Shown one piece after another: positions 6,830 to 11,804 of a stretch of DNA of 12,722 nt (within the stretch, counting starts at the first letter, position 1; every line of letters begins with the position of its first letter). The position numbers and the translations under genes are program-made. The DNA is taken from positions 1 through 12,722 of the forward strand of contig CALVXV010000018.1 of NCBI GenBank assembly GCA_944371685.1. The letters run 5' to 3'. The DNA is from an uncultured Bacilli bacterium. GTDB lineage: Bacteria > Bacillota_I > Bacilli_A > RF39 > UBA660. The notes beneath the pieces were generated by a model. That model ran no database searches. It was not told the DNA's origin and saw only the letters and a list, made by a program, of their open reading frames with translations.

Positions 6830-8138
6830 AATTAAAATCTATTTTGGCGATAGCGCCAAATCTTCCTTCTAAATATGCTTTATCTATTTTTTTATCAAAT
6901 CGTGCAGCATCTTTAAATTCTTCTAAAGAATAAAGTTTTGAAGCTCCGTTTTTATCTTTTTCAGTAAACCAAATTTCATCTCTACGAACCAATTTAAAAT
7001 TAAGAGTTTTTAATTCATGAGTGGTGATTATTAATTGGTTAGTTGTATTAGAATTTAAAAAGATTTTTAATAATCCTTCAACTAGAAGTGGGTGCAGGCT
7101 ACTATCTAATTCATCGATTAAAAATAATTTATTATTAGTTAGTAAAACATCTATTAATTCTAATATTCTAATAGTACCGTCTGATTCATCATAGGCGCCA
7201 AAAGTGTTGCTATTATTTTCATGTAAAAATTTTAAAGTGCGAACTTCATATGAATTATCTGTTTTCTTTTCAATTGTATATAAATCATTTTCTATTCTTA
7301 GTGTGCACATTAGATTTTTATATCGCATAGATAACATTTCTATTTCGTTTAATAAATTTGCATAATCTTGGTCAGATAATTTTGATTTAATGTTATTGAT
7401 ATTATTTTCTTCTGTTTTTATATCAGTAATATTTATATCTAATGCTTTTAAAATTTTAATGATTTTATTTTTATTTTTGATATAATCAATATCAAATAAT
7501 TTATGAGTAGTTGGTCTAATAATTACTGTATCTTGTATAATAAATTTATAAACGTTATAAATATCTTCAAAATAAGTATCAATATTTCCGGACATTATTA
7601 ACCTTCTAATCATTTCACTTAGAAATAAATTTTGATTATTCTGTCTCATTTCTTCTAAACAATTAATGAAAGTATAATGTTCTTTGTCTAAAATATCTGA
7701 ATAGTATTCCTTTTTTATAATATCTCTTTCAAATATTTTTTTCTCTTTTTTCTTGGTCATATCAATTAACCATTCTGAGATTATCTCTCTTTTAAAAATA
7801 TTAATTTCAAAACCATATGAATATAATTTATTATTAAGAGATAATTCGTATTCAAAATATGAATTATCATTTTTATTTGAATCTATACCTCTATAATATT
7901 GATTGTTTATTAACGATAGTATTCCTTTTTTAATTAAAGTTTGAACAATACTCATAGCTAATATAAGATTGGATTTTCCAGAGCCATTTGCACCAAATAT
8001 ACCTGAAAACTTTAATATTTTATGACTGTTTTTTTCAATAATATGATTTTCGTTATTTCTTACTTTACTTGCTATCATTGAGAAGTGTTGCAAATCTTTA
8101 AATGACCTAAAGTTCTTTATTTTAAACCCCATTAACAT
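6819..8138 (-). CDS. AAA15/RloA-like ABC-type ATPase (AbiLi-like), first gene of a probable defence pair
   Basis: A 439-residue ATPase of the Rad50/SMC-like AAA15 group. The Walker A GANGSGKSN is at 49-57, the ABC signature-like ESDGTIRILEL at 318-328, Walker B LFLIDELDSSLHP at 338-350 with catalytic E343, and the switch histidine H374 in ITTHE. The N-terminal MGFKIKNFRSFKD and the C-terminal AYLEGRFGAI are typical of the RloA/AbiLi family, which pairs with RloB proteins. The middle (about 110-300) is helical and low in complexity, probably the sensor or coiled-coil arm. The ribosome site AAAGGTGG lies seven bases before the ATG; a second ATG two codons later is possible. In the family model the ATPase senses infection and licenses the partner nuclease; nothing here shows the trigger. 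The unit has its own promoter and operator-like sites. Confidence 0.85.
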   Translation of the reverse strand: MLMGFKIKNFRSFKDLQHFSMIASKVRNNENHIIEKNSHKILKFSGIFGANGSGKSNLILAMSIVQTLIKKGILSLINNQYYRGIDSNKNDNSYFEYELSLNNKLYSYGFEINIFKREIISEWLIDMTKKKEKKIFERDIIKKEYYSDILDKEHYTFINCLEEMRQNNQNLFLSEMIRRLIMSGNIDTYFEDIYNVYKFIIQDTVIIRPTTHKLFDIDYIKNKNKIIKILKALDINITDIKTEENNINNIKSKLSDQDYANLLNEIEMLSMRYKNLMCTLRIENDLYTIEKKTDNSYEVRTLKFLHENNSNTFGAYDESDGTIRILELIDVLLTNNKLFLIDELDSSLHPLLVEGLLKIFLNSNTTNQLIITTHELKTLNFKLVRRDEIWFTEKDKNGASKLYSLEEFKDAARFDKKIDKAYLEGRFGAIAKIDFNYED

Positions 8139-8178
8139 AAAATAGCCACCTTTCCTTAGTATAATTATATTCTATTTT

Positions 8179-8192
8179 TTCACATTTGTGAA
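8179..8192. promoter_or_regulatory. Operator-like palindrome at the rloA start site
   Basis: TTCACATTTGTGAA is a perfect six-two-six inverted repeat centred about where transcription should begin, the classic position for a repressor. The 16-base stretch 8172-8187 recurs with 15 of 16 bases the same at 8234-8249, upstream of the -35, 62 bases away or about six helical turns. Confidence 0.5.
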
Positions 8193-8196
8193 TGGT

Positions 8197-8225
8197 ATTA
8201 TACATTAATTTTGTTAAAAAAGCAA
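8197..8225 (-). promoter_or_regulatory. Promoter of the rloA-rloB unit
   Basis: Minus strand: -35 TTGCTT (8225-8220), a 17-base spacer, and -10 TATAAT (8202-8197) preceded by ATG (an extended-like TG one base off the optimum). Spacing and hexamers fit a housekeeping sigma-A promoter. The leader is about 50 bases to the rloA ATG. Confidence 0.65.
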
Positions 8226-8233
8226 TCATTTTA

Positions 8234-8249
8234 CGATTTTTTCACATTT
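8234..8249 (-). repeat. Upstream copy of the operator-like repeat
   Basis: The minus strand reads AAATGTGAAAAAATCG, against AAATGTGAAAAAATAG at 8187-8172. This copy carries only half of the TTCACA/TGTGAA palindrome. It lies between the spoIIQ terminator and the -35 of rloA. Confidence 0.4.
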
Positions 8250-8251
8250 AA

Positions 8252-8279
8252 TTACAAAAAAAAGAGTGTTAATTACTCT
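8252..8279 (-). repeat. Flanking repeat, upstream copy (spoIIQ end)
   Basis: The partner of the repeat at 5921-5949: identical blocks TTACAAAAA and GTTAATTACTCT on the plus strand, with a seven-base instead of an eight-base centre. Recombination between the copies would remove the rloA-rloB unit and leave spoIIQ with an intact stop and terminator. Confidence 0.55.
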
Positions 8280-8281
8280 TT
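8256..8281 (-). terminator. Intrinsic terminator of the rpiB-spoIIQ operon
   Basis: Minus strand: AAAGAGT, loop AATTAAC, ACTCTTT, with a run of eight T from the arm onward. The SpoIIQ stop TAA lies in the loop. Confidence 0.85.
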
Positions 8282-8913
8282 AATTTGTCGATTGTTTTAT
8301 TAAAGCAATTTTCAGGGTTAACATATTTACCATCAATAGTGATTTCAAATAGTACATGTTTTCCTAAATCTTTTTCTAAGTTAGATTCACCAGCTTTACC
8401 AATAACGGTACTTTGCGCTACAGTATCGCCTTCTTTAACAGTGACTTCACTTAAGCTTTGGTATGTTGTTACAATATTGTTATCATGTTCAATAGTAACT
8501 ATTTTACCCATTAGTTTATCTTCTTTAATTGATGTTACGGTGCCTGGTAAAACACTTACAACATCAAAGGTGTCATTGATACCACCATAAGCTACACCAT
8601 TATTTTGAATATAAGTTGTATCATAATTTATGATAGCATTTTGCTGTGTCTTTTCATCGCTTTGATAATCATAGAAGTTATTTAAGGATTTGACTTTTTC
8701 ATTATTATATGGTCTTGTAATGGTTGCGGACGTACTGACAACTGATACAACATTATCATCAAATAGTTTAGATACATAGTTTAAATCTTCTTCTTTAGGT
8801 GTTTTTAGAGATTTTTGAGATAAATCAGCATACCATAATCCACCTAGTAGTAACACACTTATAGCGATGCACATACTGTAAATGGCTGTTTTTTTTAGTT
8901 TTATTTTTTTCAT
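8269..8913 (-). CDS. spoIIQ: SpoIIQ-like protein, degenerate M23/LytM domain
   Basis: A 214-residue bitopic protein: a short basic N-terminus, one membrane segment (about residues 9-28), a linker, then an M23 (LytM) domain from about 95 to 205. In sporulating Bacilli SpoIIQ sits in the forespore membrane and binds SpoIIIAH to form the channel and hold the engulfing membranes. The zinc-site positions look lost: the HxxxD region reads QNNGVAYGG (about 103-111) and the later HxH reads KHVLFEI, with Leu for the second His. It is therefore probably non-catalytic, as in Bacillus SpoIIQ. I start at the ATG at 8913 because GAGGTG lies six bases before it; an ATG seven codons upstream has no ribosome site. 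It is the last gene of the operon after spoIID. With spoIIID broken, its present role may be outside sporulation. Confidence 0.85.
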   Translation of the reverse strand: MKKIKLKKTAIYSMCIAISVLLLGGLWYADLSQKSLKTPKEEDLNYVSKLFDDNVVSVVSTSATITRPYNNEKVKSLNNFYDYQSDEKTQQNAIINYDTTYIQNNGVAYGGINDTFDVVSVLPGTVTSIKEDKLMGKIVTIEHDNNIVTTYQSLSEVTVKEGDTVAQSTVIGKAGESNLEKDLGKHVLFEITIDGKYVNPENCFNKTIDKLKSN

Positions 8914-8959
8914 TTTTTTCACCTCTACTATCATTTTGGATAGTTTTGGGTATTTTATA

Positions 8960-9871
8960 CTAAATTTTTTTTATTTCGGTATTTTGATAATAGTGTTTTA
9001 ATATTTGGTCATATTTATATCCTTCTTTAGCCATACCATTTGCGCCATATTGACTCATGCCAACACCGTGACCAAAACCTTTAGTGGTGATGGTTATTTT
9101 ATTCTCATTTTGAACTATATCAAAATAATTGGAACGAAGTGATAATTTGGTAGCCACATCTCTACCATTTAGTTCTTGATTATTTATTTTTAGTTTTTTT
9201 GTTCGGCCTGTCGATGTTTTTTCAGTAACTTCGATAACTAATTTTTCATTATAAGGTAAATTTAATTTGCTATAAAAATCTTTTAAATCAAAGGTATATG
9301 TATCAGTATAGACAGGGGAAGCCTGGTCCCATTTACTATCAACACTTCTTAGATAGGGAAGGGCAGAGACAAAAATTTCTTCACTATTTTCCGTTTGACC
9401 GCTACTAGTTGAGAAAAACATGGCATTTACTATTTGTCCCTTATAAGTTAAATATTCACCACTTGTTTCTTTAATAGCGTTTTTTATTTTATTTATTTTT
9501 TCTGTATATTCATCTTTCCAATTTGCTTTTAACTGTTCATCGGTTAAATATACTTGGTTTGAGGTCGTATTTAATACATCATAGTCTTTATCTTTAGTTG
9601 CTGTCATTTGGTACATGGCATAACTTCTTGAAGCAACAGCTTGAGCTTTTAGAGCTTCTAACTCAAAGGTGGCAGGCATTTCACCGGCGACGACACCTTT
9701 TATATATTCTTCAAAAGGTATTTTAGTTATTTGACCTGTTTTTTCATTTTTGACTCTAATAGTATTATTGGTGACATATTTGAATTTTATTTCATCGGTT
9801 TGGACAAAAATTTTTACAAACAAAAAAGGTATTATAATAACTAATAGAGTTACGATAATGAGCTTTTTCAT
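8960..9871 (-). CDS. spoIID: SpoIID-like peptidoglycan lytic transglycosylase
   Basis: A 303-residue extracytoplasmic protein with an N-terminal signal anchor (MKKLIIVTLLVIIIPFLFV). The SpoIID domain follows: PFEEYIKGVVAGEMPATFE (52-70) with E64 at the catalytic glutamate position, LKAQAVASRSYAMYQ, STSSGQTENSEEIF (154-167) and GFGHGVGMSQYGANGMA (265-281). SpoIID cleaves glycan strands lacking stem peptides during engulfment; related proteins act on vegetative wall. All signature regions are intact, so the enzyme is probably active. The ribosome site AAAGGA is eight bases before ATG. It sits 14 bases after a DUF1146 gene, an association also seen in Bacillus, where ywzB is close to spoIID. In sporulators this gene is driven by mother-cell sigma-E; no such promoter is evident here. 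Confidence 0.92.
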   Translation of the reverse strand: MKKLIIVTLLVIIIPFLFVKIFVQTDEIKFKYVTNNTIRVKNEKTGQITKIPFEEYIKGVVAGEMPATFELEALKAQAVASRSYAMYQMTATKDKDYDVLNTTSNQVYLTDEQLKANWKDEYTEKINKIKNAIKETSGEYLTYKGQIVNAMFFSTSSGQTENSEEIFVSALPYLRSVDSKWDQASPVYTDTYTFDLKDFYSKLNLPYNEKLVIEVTEKTSTGRTKKLKINNQELNGRDVATKLSLRSNYFDIVQNENKITITTKGFGHGVGMSQYGANGMAKEGYKYDQILKHYYQNTEIKKI

Positions 9872-9885
9872 ATCTTAGTTCCTTT

Positions 9886-10083
9886 CTATATAAATTTCGT
9901 ACTCTCGAAGAAATCATAGAAAAAATTAACGACTAAGTATGATAAAGCCATAGCGACTATTAGATATAATACCCTAGATGAATAGTATCTATTCTTTTTA
10001 AATATGCCGGATATATTTAGACTTTCTAAAGCCCAAATTGTGATTATGACGGTTACAATGTATATAAGTCCTTTTAGTGCCAT
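9886..10083 (-). CDS. DUF1146 (YwzB-like) small membrane protein
   Basis: A 65-residue protein with two membrane segments (about 4-22 and 38-58) separated by a basic loop (FKKNRYYSSR). The pattern LESLNISGIFKK, then RVLYLIVAMALSYLVVNFFYDF, matches the DUF1146 family, usually 65-80 residues and found near atp, murA and spoIID genes in Bacilli. The function is unknown. Its ATG overlaps the stop of the rpiB-like gene (TAATG), so it is probably translated by coupling; no good ribosome site is seen. Confidence 0.8.
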   Translation of the reverse strand: MALKGLIYIVTVIITIWALESLNISGIFKKNRYYSSRVLYLIVAMALSYLVVNFFYDFFESTKFI

Positions 10084-10604
10084 TATTCTTTATAGTTATC
10101 TAACATTTCAATACGTCTTTGGTGACGCTCTTGATTACTAAAAGGGGTTTTTAAAAATACATCTGTAATGTCTTTAGCTCTAATAAGTGGCATATTTCCG
10201 TTAATGGCTATGATGTTAGCATCGTTGTCCTTTCTTGTGTATTTAGCTTCTTTGATGTTATTTACTTTTGCACATCTTACTTTTTTTACCTTATTACAAG
10301 CGATGCTTATACCGATACCACTACCACAGATAGCGATACCTTTTTCAACTTTGCCATCACGAACAGCTTTTCCTAGTTTGAAACCATATTCAGGATAGTC
10401 ATGACTGGTTTTATCATCACAACCATAGTCAATAACAGTATATCCTTTTTTAGTTAAATATTTTGTAAGTTTTTGTTTTAAATCATAACCTCTATGGTCA
10501 CTAGCGATTCCTATTTTATTATCAGGAATGTTTAAGTCTAAGATTGTTTTTTCTTGATAATCATTTTTGACAATATCTTTTAAAGATGTTTCTTTTTCTT
10601 CCAT
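10083..10604 (-). CDS. rpiB: RpiB/LacA/LacB-family sugar-phosphate isomerase
   Basis: A 173-residue enzyme, cytosolic, of the family that interconverts ribose 5-phosphate and ribulose 5-phosphate (RpiB) or galactose 6-phosphate and tagatose 6-phosphate (LacAB). The core IGIASDHRGYDLKQKL (31-46), the catalytic Cys C93 in ICGSGIGISIACNKV, and TRKDNDANIIAI (123-134) are clear. Three features are unusual: about 27 extra N-terminal residues before the first strand; Ser95 where RpiB usually has Thr (CGTG); and Asp126 where the motif REHN normally has the His that assists ring opening. The substrate is therefore uncertain, and ribose 5-phosphate is only the default. The ribosome site AAGGAGG is seven bases before ATG. 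It is the first gene of the operon with DUF1146, spoIID and spoIIQ. Confidence 0.82.
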   Translation of the reverse strand: MEEKETSLKDIVKNDYQEKTILDLNIPDNKIGIASDHRGYDLKQKLTKYLTKKGYTVIDYGCDDKTSHDYPEYGFKLGKAVRDGKVEKGIAICGSGIGISIACNKVKKVRCAKVNNIKEAKYTRKDNDANIIAINGNMPLIRAKDITDVFLKTPFSNQERHQRRIEMLDNYKE

Positions 10605-10624
10605 AACCCATCCTCCTTTTTATA

Positions 10625-10653
10625 AGTATATCATCTATTTGTGAAAAGTTTAA
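10625..10653 (-). promoter_or_regulatory. Promoter of the rpiB-DUF1146-spoIID-spoIIQ operon
   Basis: Minus strand: -35 TTAAAC (10653-10648, weak), a 17-base spacer, and -10 TATACT (10630-10625) with an extended TGA in front. It is a housekeeping-type promoter, directly after the rpsR terminator. The leader is about 15-20 bases. Confidence 0.55.
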
Positions 10654-10654
10654 G

Positions 10655-10687
10655 AAAAAAACATTTACTTTTTTCAGCAAATGTTTT
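10655..10687 (-). terminator. Intrinsic terminator of the rpsF operon
   Basis: Minus strand: AAAACATTTGCT, loop GAAAAA, AGTAAATGTTTT, with a seven-T run. It has twelve pairs with one G-T. The first base of the upstream arm overlaps the rpsR stop codon. Confidence 0.85.
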
Positions 10688-10901
10688 ATTTTACGAATGG
10701 AAGTAAAGCCATGAATCTAGCTTTTTTTACTTCATTAGCAATATATCTTTGGTGTTTTGCACAAGCACCAGTGATTCTTCTTGGTAAAATTTTACCTTTA
10801 TCTAAACTGATATATTTTTTTACAGTATCGTCTTTATAACTAACGTGTTTTCCTGCACACATTTGACATACTTTTCTTTTTCTTCTACGAAATTCTGCCA
10901 T
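10686..10901 (-). CDS. rpsR: 30S ribosomal protein S18
   Basis: A 71-residue S18 protein that binds S6 on the 30S platform. The basic start (MAEFRRRKRK) and the SLDKGKILPRRITGACAKHQ core are typical. Cys12, Cys15, Cys47 and His50 form a CxxC...CxxH set, the zinc-ribbon form of S18. The ribosome site AGGAGG is six bases before ATG and overlaps the ssb stop region. It is the last gene of the operon, followed by a strong terminator. Confidence 0.98.
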   Translation of the reverse strand: MAEFRRRKRKVCQMCAGKHVSYKDDTVKKYISLDKGKILPRRITGACAKHQRYIANEVKKARFMALLPFVK

Positions 10902-10911
10902 ATTTATCCTC

Positions 10912-11376
10912 CTATTCTAAGAAATTATCATCAATTGAGACATTGTCTCCAAAATCAGCAAAAGGATCATCAGCAATATCGACATCATTCATAGGTGCGG
11001 CTGCAGGAGCATCATTATAATCATATGGTGTAGTGTTATTAGCTCTTGCTTCAGCTTGGCGTCTTGTATCTAAGAATTGAATGTTATCAGCAACGACATC
11101 TGTAGTATATCTTCTACTACCGTCCCCAGCTGTATAACTACCTGTTTGAATTCTTCCTTCAACAGAAACCCTGCTACCTTTATCTAAGTAATTGGCAACG
11201 TTTTCTGCTTGACGGCGCCATACAACGATGTTTATGAAGTCTGCTTCTCTTTCTCCGTTTGCATTATTAAAAGTTCGGTTGACTGCAAGAGAGAATCTAG
11301 TATAAGGAACATTACTTCCTGTATATCTTAATTCTGGTTTGGCCGTTAATCTACCAACTAAACATACTCGATTCAT
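10912..11376 (-). CDS. ssb: Single-stranded DNA-binding protein
   Basis: A 154-residue SSB: an OB fold at about 1-105 (MNRVCLVGRL, the ADFINIVVWRRQAENV strand with the stacking Trp53, and YTTDVVADNIQFLD), then an Ala/Asn/Asp-rich linker and acidic tail. It coats single-stranded DNA as a tetramer and recruits repair and replication proteins through the extreme C-terminus. Here the tail reads DDPFADFGD and ends SIDDNFLE, so the usual terminal Asp-Leu-Pro-Phe or Ile-Pro-Phe tip is absent; a Pro-Phe pair occurs 16 residues earlier (138-139). The ribosome site AAAGAGGT precedes ATG. It sits between rpsF and rpsR as in most Firmicutes. Confidence 0.97.
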   Translation of the reverse strand: MNRVCLVGRLTAKPELRYTGSNVPYTRFSLAVNRTFNNANGEREADFINIVVWRRQAENVANYLDKGSRVSVEGRIQTGSYTAGDGSRRYTTDVVADNIQFLDTRRQAEARANNTTPYDYNDAPAAAPMNDVDIADDPFADFGDNVSIDDNFLE

Positions 11377-11392
11377 AAAACTACCTCTTTCC

Positions 11393-11683
11393 TTACTGTT
11401 CTACTTTTGTAATTAAATGACGTACGATGTCATTATTGATAAGAGCTAAACGGTCAAATTCTTTAATAGCTTTGTCGTCTTTAGATTCAATTTCAAAAAC
11501 GAAATAATATCCGCTTTTAAAATCTTTGATTTCATAAGCTAATTCTCTTTGTCCCATGTTTTCTTCTTTAGTTAATTTACCACTATTTTTAGTGATGATT
11601 TCTGAAAAGTCTTTAACTACTTTTTTTACTTCATCTTCACCTAATGTTGGTCTTACGATAAACATGATTTCATAGTTTCTCAT
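11393..11683 (-). CDS. rpsF: 30S ribosomal protein S6
   Basis: A 96-residue S6 protein of normal length. MRNYEIMFIVRPTLGEDEV at the start, MGQRELAYEIKDFKSGYYFVFEI in the middle and ALINNDIVRHLITK near the end are the standard blocks. It pairs with S18 on the platform of the small subunit. It is the first gene of the rpsF-ssb-rpsR operon, with a very strong ribosome site AAGGAGGTGT. The leader can hide that site and resembles the S6:S18 autoregulatory motif. Confidence 0.98.
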   Translation of the reverse strand: MRNYEIMFIVRPTLGEDEVKKVVKDFSEIITKNSGKLTKEENMGQRELAYEIKDFKSGYYFVFEIESKDDKAIKEFDRLALINNDIVRHLITKVEQ

Positions 11684-11692
11684 TTCTTACAC

Positions 11693-11749
11693 CTCCTTGT
11701 GGTCTATTCGGCTTTTTTCATAAAAAAGCAAGGAGTAATTTAATTACTC
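11693..11749 (-). promoter_or_regulatory. rpsF leader RNA, probable S6:S18-binding autoregulatory element
   Basis: In the transcript CTCCTTG (11735-11729) pairs perfectly with CAAGGAG (11699-11693), the ribosome site of rpsF. Directly inside, CTTTTTT (11728-11722) pairs with AAAAAAG (11718-11712) around the loop ATG. The two stems are joined by a one-sided bulge CCGAATAGACCA (11711-11700) that begins with CCG. A CCG bulge in a helix upstream of rpsF is the published S6:S18 motif, which imitates their 16S rRNA site. An additional hairpin GAGTAAT-TAA-ATTACTC (11749-11733) at the 5' end shares three bases with the sequestering arm and could compete with it. Confidence 0.75.
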
Positions 11750-11756
11750 GGCTATG

Positions 11757-11785
11757 ATTATACCAAAATTTATGAAAAAAGTAAA
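11757..11785 (-). promoter_or_regulatory. Promoter of the rpsF operon
   Basis: Minus strand: -35 TTTACT (11785-11780), a 17-base spacer ending TGG, and a perfect extended -10 TATAAT (11762-11757). Transcription would start near 11750, at the first leader hairpin. The -35 lies inside the terminator stem of the upstream reverse transcriptase gene. Confidence 0.75.
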
Positions 11786-11804
11786 CTGTTTATGTTTACT
11801 TTTT
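11776..11804. terminator. Intrinsic terminator of the reverse transcriptase gene
   Basis: An 11-base-pair stem AAAAAGTAAAC/GTTTACTTTTT with a seven-base loop and T runs on both strands, so it may work both ways. The reverse transcriptase stop codon is inside the stem. Confidence 0.8.

Noticed and set aside
5939..8138. The ATPase/Toprim pair as a PARIS (AriA-AriB) system
   Set aside because: The second protein has the SNPTFEFWLxLHF signature and layout of RloB rather than the DUF4435 type of AriB; AbiL-like is the better fit.
8931..8960. Sigma-F type promoter upstream of spoIIQ (GTATA at 8960-8956)
   Set aside because: The -35-like GTATA and the spacing are suggestive, but the -10 region lacks the GG of the consensus; in such AT-rich DNA a GTATA alone is weak evidence. 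Start mapping would decide.
2473..10398. Plus-strand reading frames of 60-100 codons, such as 2473-2694, 4849-5091, 5128-5406, 8285-8590 and 10168-10398
   Set aside because: Each lies opposite a clearly conserved minus-strand gene, has no ribosome site of the local type and shows no protein family character; they are shadows.
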